DNA of 64,000 bases, from contig JADKJV010000017.1 of NCBI GenBank assembly GCA_016720825.1, forward strand, positions 1 to 64,000, written 5' to 3'. Within the stretch, counting starts at the first letter, position 1, and every line of letters starts with the position of its first letter. The DNA comes from Chitinophagaceae bacterium. Lineage in GTDB: Bacteria > Bacteroidota > Bacteroidia > Chitinophagales > Chitinophagaceae. This document shows positions 49,483 through 58,597 of this stretch, piece by piece. The position numbers were made by a program, and so were the translations under genes. The notes beneath the pieces are model-generated. The model did no database searches and had not been told where the DNA came from. It saw nothing but the letters and a program-made list of their open reading frames with translations.

Positions 49483-49827
49483 ATGAAATTTTTTACTGTC
49501 TTGTCCCTTTTACTCGCATTACACCATGAAACCTCCGCCCAGAAAGTGGACAGTATTTATTTTCATTTGTACACCGACAGCCTGAAAAAAGGCCAGCACA
49601 ATTATATCAATGTGGATGGCAAGTTGTCGAACGGGCATTGGCTGCCCCTGAGCAGCAGGGAAATTGTTTTTACCTGTCCGCAAGCCGTTTTTGAGGGAAA
49701 TGAGCTGGTTATCCCGGCTCATTTCACCCCCGAAAAAGTGTCTGTGACTGCTGTACTAAAAGATAACCCCGCAATTCGTATTGAAAAAACGATCTGGATT
49801 AAAAAGCTGCCGGATCCGGGTATGTAA
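49483..49827 (+). CDS. Exported protein of unknown function (114 aa)
   Basis: A signal peptide (MKFFTVLSLLLALHHETSAQ) is followed by a single Ig-like beta domain (VDSIYFHLYTDSLKKGQHNYINVDGKLSNGHWLPLSSREIVFTCPQ). It ends a few bases before the first CGCTGC repeat. Confidence 0.65.
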   Translation: MKFFTVLSLLLALHHETSAQKVDSIYFHLYTDSLKKGQHNYINVDGKLSNGHWLPLSSREIVFTCPQAVFEGNELVIPAHFTPEKVSVTAVLKDNPAIRIEKTIWIKKLPDPGM

Positions 49828-49830
49828 TTG

Positions 49831-50016
49831 TTTCTCGCGGCGCACGCAGCGGAGCAGCGATTCCTCGGAAATGCTTTACGAATTCGAATACTCTGTAATT
49901 CGAATTTTTTTGGAGTGTACTATTGAGAACCCCGTCTCAGACTTTGCCTCTGATTATAACCTCCAAATTTTATCGCTTTTTCACATTCGCTGCTCCGCCG
50001 CGAGCGCTGCGAGAAA
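49831..50016. repeat. Two inverted copies of a GC-rich TCGCTGCTCCGC element
   Basis: 49831-49860 carries the element inverted (CTCGCGGCGCACGCAGCGGA). 49987-50016 carries it direct, embedded in a 38-bp sequence (49979-50016) that recurs exactly at 51067-51104 on the far side of the transposase. The 49861-49978 interval shows no gene. Confidence 0.85.
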
Positions 50017-50033
50017 AAAGCAAGTATTTGTAA

Positions 50034-50100
50034 GCCGTGGCGGGTGTCCTCACGCCGTGGTGGGTGTCCTCACGCCGTGGTGGGTGTCCTCACCCACCAC
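50034..50100. repeat. REP-like hairpin preceded by a 20-nt tandem unit
   Basis: Three 20-nt units (50034, 50054, 50074) begin GCCGTGGTGGGTGTCCTCAC. The last continues into CACCCACCAC, closing a perfect 10-bp stem (50077-50086 with 50091-50100) around TCCT. It lies 9 nt past the 3' end of the transposase gene. Confidence 0.85.
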
Positions 50101-50109
50101 TTATAAAAA

Positions 50110-50670
50110 TTAAAACACATCCCACAAGTCTTTCAAGAAAGGGTAATTCTTTTCATTCCTCTCATAATATTTTGCAGAAGAATATTCATAACCACATGGC
50201 TCATCAGCAAGTTTCCATTTTTCAATTACCGGGTTATTATGCAGGTAATTCAATTTTTGCAACGCAGTTTTCCGGTTATATATAGGAATTGCAAGAGGAT
50301 CCCTTTGCCAGAATTCAAATCTCTTTTTCCTGTCAATCACTCTGAACGGTGCAAGCAAAGCCGGGTTCTTTTCAACCAGCATTTCTTTAAAGCAATGTGC
50401 CGTATACTTATGAAAGGAACCCTGCGGTGTTTCCTTGCCGTTTGGCTCCAGCATGCTCCATATTGTATGTAAATGGTTAGGCATAATCACAAATGCATAA
50501 ATATCAATTTTACCGATATCTGTCATGTATTGAAATGAATCAAGAATTACTTGTTTAAACTCGTGTGTTTTCAGGAGATGACACCAATTACGGATAGTTG
50601 TAGTCCAAAAATAAATTTCACCATATTCCATATGGGAATTTCTTAGTGGTGACAAGAGTGAGTTATTCAT
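50110..50670 (-). mobile_element. REP-associated tyrosine transposase (RAYT, IS200-like Y1 family)
   Basis: 187 aa. EIYFWTTTIRNWCHLL is the family N-terminus, IDIYAFVIMPNHLHTIWSM holds the HUH motif (HLH), KRFEFWQRDPLAIPIYN is the FWQR-type block, and LQKLNYLHNNPVIEKWKLADEPCGYEYSSAKYY holds the candidate nucleophile Tyr. RAYTs are single-copy Y1 nucleases that bind and cut REP hairpins. Here hairpins with one common stem flank the gene on both sides. The ATG at 50670 is chosen; an ATG at 50631 is possible. The frame is intact. Confidence 0.9.
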
Positions 50671-50796
50671 GAAATAAAAATAACCGACTGGTCTTATCTG
50701 AAAATGGTGTTTTCCACTGGCTTTTTGAAGAAAAAACACAGGGGTTTATGGTGGAAAGTGGTTTTGTGATACGTATATAGGGGTGAGTACAAAAAA

Positions 50797-50820
50797 GTGG
50801 TGGGTGAGAACACCCACTAC
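50797..50820. repeat. REP-like hairpin, loop AGAA
   Basis: GTGGTGGGTG pairs with CACCCACTAC (one G-T) around AGAA. Same stem as 50077-50100 with a different loop. Confidence 0.8.
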
Positions 50821-50904
50821 GGCGGCTGTGATACCCTCCTTTTCTTTACACAATAAATAAGTTTAACAAGCCACTCTAAATTTCTAGCCCTGATGGAGTG
50901 CCCT

Positions 50905-50924
50905 GGTGGGTGTCCTCACCCACC
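50905..50924. repeat. REP-like hairpin, loop TCCT
   Basis: GGTGGGTG pairs perfectly with CACCCACC around TCCT. 50821-50904 and 50925-50991 are otherwise AT-rich and show no gene. Confidence 0.8.
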
Positions 50925-50991
50925 GGAATTTTATTAACTTTTGATTTATTTCTAACCACTGAAATCTTCAATATCATACAGTCTTTTCGGA

Positions 50992-51015
50992 GTGGTGGGT
51001 GGGGACACCCACCAC
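50992..51015. repeat. REP-like hairpin, loop GGGA
   Basis: GTGGTGGGTG pairs perfectly with CACCCACCAC around GGGA. Confidence 0.85.
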
Positions 51016-51066
51016 GGCCACCCGCCTAACCTTGACCTTAGTTAAAAACACTCAAAGCGTCTACTA

Positions 51067-51140
51067 TTTCACATTCGCTGCTCCGCCGCGAGCGCTGCGA
51101 GAAACTGCATTCGCTGCTTCGCTGCGAGCGCTGCGAGAAA
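51067..51140. repeat. Two direct copies of the TCGCTGCTCCGC element
   Basis: 51067-51104 equals 49979-50016 over 38 bp. 51111-51140 is a variant (TCGCTGCTTCGCTGCGAGCG). With the left copies they bracket the RAYT/REP region. Confidence 0.85.
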
Positions 51141-51233
51141 CAGCATTTATTTTGAGATATTACGATAAAAGCATGGCGAGCAACAAAGCGGACACCCGCC
51201 CATTTCCTGTTTTTCCATCCGCTTCCACTTCCT

Positions 51234-51241
51234 TATCTTTG
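51234..51241 (+). promoter_or_regulatory. ffs promoter, -7 box TATCTTTG
   Basis: TATCTTTG matches TAnnTTTG; a TTTT at 51211-51214 is 19 nt upstream at the -33 position. The RNA would begin within a few bases after the box, matching the predicted 5' stem. Confidence 0.75.
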
Positions 51242-51242
51242 C

Positions 51243-51349
51243 GCCGGCAGGTCTTACACGGCCAGCTCCTGCTGAACCCTCCCAGGGCCGGAAGGCAGCA
51301 AGAGTAGGTGGTTGAGCGGTGCGATGTAATCAGCCTGCCATTTTTTTTT
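51243..51349 (+). ncRNA. ffs: Signal recognition particle RNA (4.5S, small bacterial type)
   Basis: The conserved apical Ffh-binding segment GGGCCGGAAGGCAGCAAGAG sits at 51285-51304. CCGGCAGG at the 5' end pairs with CCTGCC at 51334-51339, and a T9 run terminates the transcript. The length of about 100 nt is typical. It forms the SRP with Ffh for co-translational membrane targeting. Confidence 0.93.
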
Positions 51350-51396
51350 CTTCTTATCCCCCCGTCCGGAAAAGTCCGGCTTATAAAACCCCAGCT

Positions 51397-52047
51397 ATGA
51401 AATTTTTTATTGATACAGCCAATCTCGCACAAATCAAAGAAGCTAATGAACTCGGTATCCTGGATGGTGTAACCACCAACCCCTCACTGATGGCCAAAGA
51501 AGGTATCAAGGGAACGGAAGCTATCATGAACCATTATAAAACGATTTGTGAAATGGTTGACGGCGATATCAGCGCCGAAGTGATCGCCACCGATTTCAAC
51601 GGCATCGTGGAAGAAGGGAAAAAACTGGCTGCAATCCACCCCAATATCGTGGTGAAAGTTCCCATGATTAAAGACGGTATCAAAGCCATCAAATGGTTTA
51701 CCGATAACGGTATCCGCACCAATTGCACATTAGTATTCTCTGCCGGACAAGCCATCCTCTGTGCCAAAGCCGGCGCTACCTATGTATCCCCATTCATCGG
51801 CCGTATTGACGACAGCGGCTGGGACGGTGTTCAGCTCATCGAACAGATTGCACATATTTACGCCATACAGGGCTTCAAAACCCAGGTACTGGCCGCTTCT
51901 ATACGTAACGCCAATCACATCATCCGCTGCGCAGAAGTTGGTGCACATGTTTGTACCTGCCCCCTTGATTCTATCATGGGATTGCTGAAACACCCGCTGA
52001 CTGATATCGGGCTCGCGAAGTTCCTGGAAGATGCGAAGAAAATGTAG
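51397..52047 (+). CDS. fsa: Fructose-6-phosphate aldolase / small transaldolase (TalC-type)
   Basis: MKFFIDTANLAQIKEANELGILDGVTTNPSLMAKEG, IVVKVPMIKDGIKAI with the Schiff-base Lys, GIRTNCTLVFSAGQAILCAKAGATYVSPFIGRIDD and VLAASIRNANHI are family signatures. The ATG at 51397 is used; the open frame upstream overlaps ffs. 216 aa. Whether it acts as aldolase or transaldolase cannot be settled here. Confidence 0.93.
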   Translation: MKFFIDTANLAQIKEANELGILDGVTTNPSLMAKEGIKGTEAIMNHYKTICEMVDGDISAEVIATDFNGIVEEGKKLAAIHPNIVVKVPMIKDGIKAIKWFTDNGIRTNCTLVFSAGQAILCAKAGATYVSPFIGRIDDSGWDGVQLIEQIAHIYAIQGFKTQVLAASIRNANHIIRCAEVGAHVCTCPLDSIMGLLKHPLTDIGLAKFLEDAKKM

Positions 52048-52048
52048 T

Positions 52049-52130
52049 CGCTAGTCTTTAGTCTCTAGTCTTTAGTCAGAAATGCTATCGGATAAGCAGT
52101 TTGGGATTTGTGATTTGGAATTTGGAATTT
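52049..52130. repeat. AGTCTTT and TTTGGAA heptads
   Basis: TAGTCTTTAGTCTCTAGTC units (7-nt spacing) are followed by GATTTGGAATTTGGAATTT units ending at the PlugA stop codon. Confidence 0.85.
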
Positions 52131-53437
52131 TATCTAAGTATAGTTGAACTAACCCTGCTATACCCGATTAACTCATCTGCCCTTCCCCCAAACGGCCGGT
52201 AATACACCAGCACCAGGTAAGCATTCTCCGTTCCGTAATAGTTACCCTCTGTATTTTCCAGCGACACAGCATTGCCATTCGGCGTCCTGTCGGTTTTGGT
52301 AACGTAGGAGTAATTATAATAACCCTGCTTCAGCAAGAGGGTTTTCTCATAGATCCCTTTTTCATTGTTGAATTCCATTTTGGAAGACGCGCCGGTTTCA
52401 TACTGCGTGAGTTCGCCGTAGATATAAATGCTTTTGCCTTCATACGCCCGGTTGCCCGGCGGCACATAACGGAAATGCACATAAGCATAATCGCTCTGCC
52501 AGTAAGGATTGGTGCCATCCGCATTTTCCATCGTGTACAAACCGTTGTTATCCCGGTAAGAAACATACACCTGGCTGTTTCGTTCACCATCCGGTTTTAC
52601 ATAAATATCTGTTCTTGTTTTGCTGGTATCCACCATATATTCCACGCGGTCACTCAGCAGCTGCAGGCTGCGGAGGTTGAGCCACCTCCACTCCTTGCCT
52701 GCCTGGAACACCGTTGTGTTTTCATCACTGTATTCATAGTAATTACCACGGAAAATCGTGGGTCGGTCGAGATACACCGCCTGGGGCCACGCGTAATTCT
52801 GTACTATCACCACTTTAATATCATTGGGCGAAAAAGCATTGATCTGTGCATTCGCCGTATTCACCGTTACCTGCAGCCGCTGGTGTGTGCGGAAATACGC
52901 GGCATTAAATGGCTGGAGCACCTGTGTGCCCACCACTGCTTTTGTAGTTAATACAATAAACCGTTTTGTAAATGCCAGTTTGGATGTATCATCATTTATA
53001 AACACTTTCAGCAGGTAATTCCCGGCCCGCGAAGGCGCAGAATTCCTTTCCGGTATGGAAGCCTGGTAATGCGTGTAGCGGGTAAGTGCGATGGATGAAT
53101 TCCTGTACGTCGTAATACGGTTTGATAGAAAACCCCTGGTATAATCATACGGCTGGATATTCGCCGGCGTCCAGTCGGCATTACACAGCACAAAAGAGTA
53201 ATAATAATTCTTCATGTCAGCATCCAGGTCATCAAAATGCAGTTCCATCTGGTCGTTGCTGTTCAGCGTAATCAGCGGATAACCGTATGGATCGCCCGAC
53301 CTGAATAATTTTACGGATGCCACATTGGACTTGTAAATATGATCCGGTATCTGCGCCTGCAGCGGATTGGTTACAGCCAGACACAGGGCCATACAGCCGG
53401 ATATGAGTACTTTAAAACTTGCGGGAGATATACGCAT
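52130..53437 (-). CDS. Type IX secretion system plug protein (DUF5103, PlugA-like)
   Basis: A signal peptide (SGCMALCLAVTNPLQAQ) precedes QIPDHIYKSNVASVKLFRSGDPYGYPLITLNSNDQMELHFDDLDADMKNYYYSFVLCNADWTPANIQPYDYTRGF, the DUF5103 N-terminal block, followed by repeated beta domains ending in PFGGRADELIGYSRV. 435 aa. In Flavobacterium PlugA seals the SprA translocon, so this links the cell to T9SS, consistent with the T9SS-sorted proteins at 12.7-18.5 kb. It is divergent from the FtsX-type permease gene. Confidence 0.92.
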   Translation of the reverse strand: MRISPASFKVLISGCMALCLAVTNPLQAQIPDHIYKSNVASVKLFRSGDPYGYPLITLNSNDQMELHFDDLDADMKNYYYSFVLCNADWTPANIQPYDYTRGFLSNRITTYRNSSIALTRYTHYQASIPERNSAPSRAGNYLLKVFINDDTSKLAFTKRFIVLTTKAVVGTQVLQPFNAAYFRTHQRLQVTVNTANAQINAFSPNDIKVVIVQNYAWPQAVYLDRPTIFRGNYYEYSDENTTVFQAGKEWRWLNLRSLQLLSDRVEYMVDTSKTRTDIYVKPDGERNSQVYVSYRDNNGLYTMENADGTNPYWQSDYAYVHFRYVPPGNRAYEGKSIYIYGELTQYETGASSKMEFNNEKGIYEKTLLLKQGYYNYSYVTKTDRTPNGNAVSLENTEGNYYGTENAYLVLVYYRPFGGRADELIGYSRVSSTILR

Positions 53438-53511
53438 ACTGCAAAAATGGGGTAAAAAAAGGGGTTATTCTGCGGAAGCCCCTTATTTTTGAAGAAGACA
53501 AACTTTTTCTA

Positions 53512-54777
53512 TTGAAGGTTGCAGGATTTATAGCCAACCGGGTCGCTTTTAACCCGCCCTCAGGACCCGGAAAACAACAATCATTTTCCCGGTTTATCAT
53601 CCGGTTATCGGTTGTGGCCACTGTTATCAGTGTGGCTGTAATGATCATTACGCTCTCCCTGGCCAACGGATTCCAGCAAACAGTCAGCCGCAAAGTATTC
53701 AGCTTTCTCGGTCATATCCGGATCCTTGAAAAAGAACCGGGAAAGATGATCATCTCCGAGGAAACCATCATTGAAAAAAATGATTCCCTCATCAACCAGA
53801 TCAGGCAGAACCCTGCGGTGGAAAGCGTCCACCCCTATGCCACCAAAGCCGCCCTGCTGAAATCAGGTGAAGGCATGGAAGGAATTCTGATGAAAGGCAT
53901 TGACAGCAGTTTTGATTACAGCCACTTCAGCGAATTCATGAAAGATGGCAGGCTGGTCACTTTTAACGACAGCAGCTACAGCCGCGATATCATCCTCTCA
54001 AAAAGTATTGCAGACCGGCTCAAAGTAAAAACCGGCTCGCAAATACTGATCTATTTTATCAAACCTGATAAAATAAGACCCGATAAACTGACAGTCGCCG
54101 GCATTTATAACACCGGCATTGAAGATTATGACAAATCTTTCGTACTCGGAGATATCCGTCTCATCCAGCAACTCAACCGCGACAGCACCATGGAAGATCC
54201 GTTCAGCCTCATTGGTGGCTATGAAATCTTCCTGAAAGATTATCACCAGATCAAAAAAGTGTCTGACGAAATTTATGACATGGATGATTTCCCGCAAACC
54301 TGGAACACTGTCCCCGTACAGGAAATCTCCCCGAATATATTCGACTGGCTGAACCTGATGGATACAAACCGGAATGTGCTGATGGTGATTATGATTGTAA
54401 TTGCCATTATCAATATGATGACCTGCCTCATCATTCTTGTGCTTGAAAGAATCCGGATGATTGGTGTACTGAAAGCACTCGGGGCCACCAACTGGACCAT
54501 CCAGAAAATTTTCCTCCGGCATTCCCTGATCATTACCGGATTCGGTATTATCATCGGAACAGCATTAGGTCTTGGTTTGTTATTTCTCCAGATGAAAACC
54601 GGATTTATCCGCCTGCAGGAAGATGCTTATTACATGAGCACCGCAGCTGTAAAGATTGATCTGCTGCAGGTACTCGCCGTTGGCGCAGCCACACTCCTGC
54701 TCACCTTCCTCGTACTGATGATCCCTTCCCTGCTGGTACGCAAGATCAGGCCCGTCCAGGCGATCCAGTTCCGTTAA
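53512..54777 (+). CDS. ABC transporter permease of FtsX/LolC-LolE type
   Basis: One N-terminal span (FIIRLSVVATVISVAVMIITLSLANGF), a large extracytoplasmic MacB_PCD-like domain (GMEGILMKGIDSSFDYSHFSEFMKDGRLV...SKSIADRLKVKTGSQILIYF) and three C-terminal spans (VLMVIMIVIAIINMMTCLIILVLERIRMIGVLKALGA). This is the FtsX layout. The start is uncertain: the frame is open to 53419 without a good ATG; I mark a TTG at 53512 before KVAGFIANRVAFN. Probably releases lipoproteins from the inner membrane. No ATPase gene is adjacent. Confidence 0.85.
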   Translation: MKVAGFIANRVAFNPPSGPGKQQSFSRFIIRLSVVATVISVAVMIITLSLANGFQQTVSRKVFSFLGHIRILEKEPGKMIISEETIIEKNDSLINQIRQNPAVESVHPYATKAALLKSGEGMEGILMKGIDSSFDYSHFSEFMKDGRLVTFNDSSYSRDIILSKSIADRLKVKTGSQILIYFIKPDKIRPDKLTVAGIYNTGIEDYDKSFVLGDIRLIQQLNRDSTMEDPFSLIGGYEIFLKDYHQIKKVSDEIYDMDDFPQTWNTVPVQEISPNIFDWLNLMDTNRNVLMVIMIVIAIINMMTCLIILVLERIRMIGVLKALGATNWTIQKIFLRHSLIITGFGIIIGTALGLGLLFLQMKTGFIRLQEDAYYMSTAAVKIDLLQVLAVGAATLLLTFLVLMIPSLLVRKIRPVQAIQFR

Positions 54778-54785
54778 TGTTCCTG

Positions 54786-55511
54786 TTAAATCAGATGTGA
54801 AAGTATAATCCCGGTTGCCACTGCGGCATTCAGGGACTCAGCCCTTCCTTTAGCAGGAATGGTAATCCTGTTTGTGGCCATATCAAGTATCTCCGGGCGG
54901 ATCCCTTTTGATTCATTGCCGATAACAATGATGCCCCGGCTGATCTTTTGCATTTTCGCCGGGTCTTCACCATCAAGTACTGCCGCATAAACCGGTGTAT
55001 TGGTCTGGCCAAATATCCAGTCGCCGAGGTTAGTATAATGCACCTGCACATGCGCGATACTGCCCATGGCCGATTGTACCGTTTTGGGATTGTATAATTC
55101 TGCTGTTTCCAGGCTGCAAACAACAGATTGCAGTCCAAACCAGTCAGCAATACGGATAATGGTTCCCAAATTCCCCGGATCCCGGATATCATCCAGTGCC
55201 AGTACCGGTTCAGTGCCGGCATCAGGCAATCCGGCTGTTTCAGGCATTTCTACGACAGCAAGCACCTGGTTAGGTGTGTTTAACTGTGAAATTTTTTCTA
55301 ATTCAAATTCTTCAACGATGGTAACCGGAATGGATGAATGATGCTGGCCAGCCCATGATTCAAGCGCAAAAATCTCTTTTACCTTCAGAATACCTGGTTG
55401 CAGCAGTTCTTCAACGATTTTAGGGCCTTCAGCAATAAACAGCCGTTCTTCCTCCCTGAATTTTTTCTGGCCTAAAGTTTGAATATCTTTGATCCTGTTT
55501 TTGGATAGCAT
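54786..55511 (-). CDS. SpoU/TrmH-family RNA 2'-O-methyltransferase
   Basis: SpoU substrate-binding N-terminus (MLSKNRIKDIQTLGQKKFREEERLFIAEG), then the SPOUT knot: VLALDDIRDPGNLGTIIRIADWFGLQSVVC, GIIVIGNESKGIRPEIL and RAESLNAAVATGIILS. 241 aa from the ATG at 55511, which has GGAG upstream. The target (23S rRNA or tRNA) is not determinable. Divergent from tamL with a very short intergenic region. Confidence 0.93.
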   Translation of the reverse strand: MLSKNRIKDIQTLGQKKFREEERLFIAEGPKIVEELLQPGILKVKEIFALESWAGQHHSSIPVTIVEEFELEKISQLNTPNQVLAVVEMPETAGLPDAGTEPVLALDDIRDPGNLGTIIRIADWFGLQSVVCSLETAELYNPKTVQSAMGSIAHVQVHYTNLGDWIFGQTNTPVYAAVLDGEDPAKMQKISRGIIVIGNESKGIRPEILDMATNRITIPAKGRAESLNAAVATGIILSHLI

Positions 55512-55526
55512 AATCTCCTGCAATTT

Positions 55527-57886
55527 ATGATTAAAATACGGCCATCATCCTGCCTCCGGGGCAGCTATTGGGTTTTTATGGCCGTTCTGTTTGTTTTGAG
55601 CTCCTGCAGCATCATCGTAAAACAATATCCTGCTAACCGGCCTTTTGTTTTCAAAACAAATATCAACATTAAAGGAAACATCTCCAATGATACCTCCGAA
55701 ATCCTGCAGTCCAAACTCAAAGGACAACTCGATGACAGCATGCGGGCCCGGTCGGTTTCCAAACTGGTTGAAGTGTGATGAAAAACCCGCCGGTTTATGA
55801 AACCGTGAACGCAGAAAAATCCGTGGTTTACATGCATGCCCTGATGAACTCACTGGGCTATTTCAAGGATACTATCACTTATGATACTGTGATGTCATAC
55901 AAAGGTGATCAGCAACGTACCACTGTCAATTTTAATGTGAAACCCGGAAAGGTAACCCGGTTCGACAGTATTTATTATGGCCTGGATACACCGCTGAAAC
56001 ATCCAAACCAACGGGAATTGCAGGCACTTGCTGTGAAAAATCCGGGAGAATCAACGTTGAAAAAAAATGAGCCTTTTGCAAAAGGGGCTGTTTCAACAGA
56101 ACTGGACCGGCTGACTGAAATTTACCGGAACAACGGTTATCTCAAATTCACCCGCGAAATGATGATCGGGCTTGGGGATACGGTAGACGTTTCATTACTC
56201 CGCCCTACGAACGACCCGTTTGAAGAACTGGAAATCCTGCAGAAATTAAAAGAGAAAAGGAATAATCCCACCGCCAACATTGAACTTAAGATGAAACCGG
56301 GCTTTGACACAAGCCGCCTGCGCAAGTATTATGTTGGACGGGTAACAATCCTCCCTGACTTTGGAACTGAAAGCGGGATTGACTCAGCCAGGTACAAAAA
56401 GAACACCTACAATAAAGATTCCGCCAATGCGATAATCGTTTTTTACCGGAAAATATTCAAACCCTGGATTTTCGATAATAATGTTTCATTGCACAGAGGA
56501 GATCTTTATAACCAAAGCAATTTTTTCAAAACAATCAACCGCTTTAATTCTTTAGGTGCGTGGCGGCTCGTGAATATTGACCAGTTGCCGCGACCTGACC
56601 AGGATACAGCGGACTTCACCATCAAACTGATTCCTGCACGGAAATATACTTTCCAGGCAAACCTCGAGGGAAGCAGTAACTCAAATGCCGTATCCGGTAA
56701 CCTGTTTGGTATTGCGGTCAACCTCGGTTTGCTGAACCGCAATTTTGCACGGGCAGCCAATCAATCGAATACCAACCTTCGTTTTGGTATTGAAGTCGGA
56801 GACAGCAGCCTGGTACAAACCCGTCAGTTTATACTGAGCCACGAAATTTATTTCCCCCGTGCCATTCCCAATTTTGGATTTATCAAAGGGAAAGTCAGGG
56901 AAACCTTCCGCAGCAAATTTGCATTCAGTGCAGGTAATACGGAAAGGCTGGACCTGTACAACCTGACCACTTTCAATATTTCATTCGGATATGAGTTCAA
57001 GGTGAAGAATATGAGTTTCAATCTCCGGATTCCAAATATTGAATACTCCAACCTCATACCCCGCCCGTTGCTGGAAACGCTTTTTGTAAACAACCCATCC
57101 CTCCGGAATATTTTCACGGATGGTTTGATTTCATCTATTGCCGCCAACATGACGGCCACCGGCGGGAAAAATAAAAACATCAATGTATTCCGCACCAACC
57201 TTGAAGTGTCTGGTTTGTTGTCCGGATTTATCCGGAACAAAACACTGGATGATAACCTGTATAAGTTTATCAAAATAGATGCTGAATTCACCCGCAAGAT
57301 GGTATTCCGCAAATCGGTGCTTGCTTACCGTTTCTTTGCCGGTGCAGGTTATGAACTGGAGTCCACAAAAAATCCGCAGAAAAGGAAAAACCTGCCGTTC
57401 TTCAAACAATACTTTGCGGGCGGACCGAACAGTATGCGGGCATGGGCTTTGCGTAAACTGGGGCCGGGATCAACCGTAAAAGCATTCAACGGCTCAACCG
57501 GTTTATTTGAACGTTACGGGGATATACAAATTGAAACCAATCTCGAATGGCGCTTCCCGCTGACCACTGTATCGGGTGTGAAATTAAATGGCGCACTCTT
57601 TACTGATATCGGGAATGTATGGCTGATGAAAAGTGCCGCCGGTGATCCGGAGCAGGTTTTCAGGTTCAATAAACTCGGTGAAGATATTGCCGTAGGAATG
57701 GGCGTCGGGTTAAGGGTTGATTTTGATTTCTTCGTTGTGCGGTTTGATTTCTCCCATAAAGTAAAAGACCCCAGTCCTTCACCCACCTACCAGAGCCTGC
57801 GGAACAAATGGTTCGGTTATGCAAAGGATAATTTCTTTAAGGGAACTCAATTCCAGCTGGGTATCAGTTATCCTTTCATACTCTGA
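55527..57886 (+). CDS. tamL: TamL: lipidated BamA/TamA-family outer membrane assembly protein, one frameshift
   Basis: Lipobox LSSC with Cys 27 after the span FMAVLFVLSSC, then QYPANRPFVFKTNINIKGN. The frame stops after SKLVEV (55778), and a second frame overlapping by 4 nt starts MMKNPPVYETVNAEKSVVYMHALMNSLGYF. One inserted base would fuse them. The rest has POTRA-like segments (YYGLDTPLKHPNQRELQALAVKNPGE) and a C-terminal Bac_surface_Ag beta-barrel (FKQYFAGGPNSMRAWALRKLGPG, the RGF-like loop) ending in FQLGISYPFIL. About 786 codons. Lipidated TamA relatives are characteristic of Bacteroidota. Confidence 0.88.
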
Positions 57887-58566
57887 TTACTCCTGATCTT
57901 TTCTTCGAATGCCTGGATAGTCATGGCATCATCCACGGAAAATGCCCCGATTTTTGTTCGACGCAGGCTGCTTAAGTAGGCACCGCAACCCAGTGCCTGT
58001 CCGAAATCATTTGCCAGGCTTCGTATATATGTTCCGGTAGAACACACTACCCTGAAAAACACTTTAGGTCCTTCAATTGCTGTAATCTCAAAAGCATGAA
58101 TGGTAACCGGGCGCGGCTCCAGTTTAACTTCCTGCCCGCGTCTGGCCAGTTCATACACTCTTTTCCCATCTACTTTGATGGCTGAATGCGCCGGCGGTAT
58201 CTGCAGTATCGGTCCCGTGAATGGAACAGTAGCAGCTTCAATTTGTTCTTTTGTCAGATGCTCATAAGGTTTAACATCCACCGGTTCTGATTCAAGATCA
58301 TACGTAGGTGTGGTGGCGCCCAGTGTAAAAGAACCGGTATATTCTTTTTCCTGCGCCATATAATTATTGATCTGTTTGGTGAATTTTCCGGTGCAGATAA
58401 TAAGCAAACCGGTGGCAAGCGGGTCTAACGTTCCGGCATGCCCTACTTTTTTGGTCTTTACGAGATAACGGACTTTGCGCACCGCATCAAAAGAAGTCCA
58501 TTCAATAGGTTTGTCAATAAGGATAACCTGTCCGGTTTCGTATATATTCTCAGGGGCCTGATCCAT
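57868..58566 (-). CDS. truB: tRNA pseudouridine(55) synthase
   Basis: ILIDKPIEWTSFDAVRKVRYLVKTKKVGHAGTLDPLATGLLIICTG (catalytic Asp in GTLDPLATG), KEYTGSFTLGATTPTYD, IPPAHSAIKVDGKRVYELARRG and CSTGTYIRSLANDFG. 232 aa. Its 3' end overlaps the convergent tamL by 19 nt. Confidence 0.96.
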   Translation of the reverse strand: MDQAPENIYETGQVILIDKPIEWTSFDAVRKVRYLVKTKKVGHAGTLDPLATGLLIICTGKFTKQINNYMAQEKEYTGSFTLGATTPTYDLESEPVDVKPYEHLTKEQIEAATVPFTGPILQIPPAHSAIKVDGKRVYELARRGQEVKLEPRPVTIHAFEITAIEGPKVFFRVVCSTGTYIRSLANDFGQALGCGAYLSSLRRTKIGAFSVDDAMTIQAFEEKIRSNQSMKG

Positions 58567-58597
58567 GGGCGCAAATGTACAGTTTAAAAGGGAGCGG

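Noticed and set aside
50034..50100. Possible CRISPR array (three 20-nt repeats)
   Set aside because: Units are head-to-tail without spacers and no cas genes are present; they belong to the REP hairpin.
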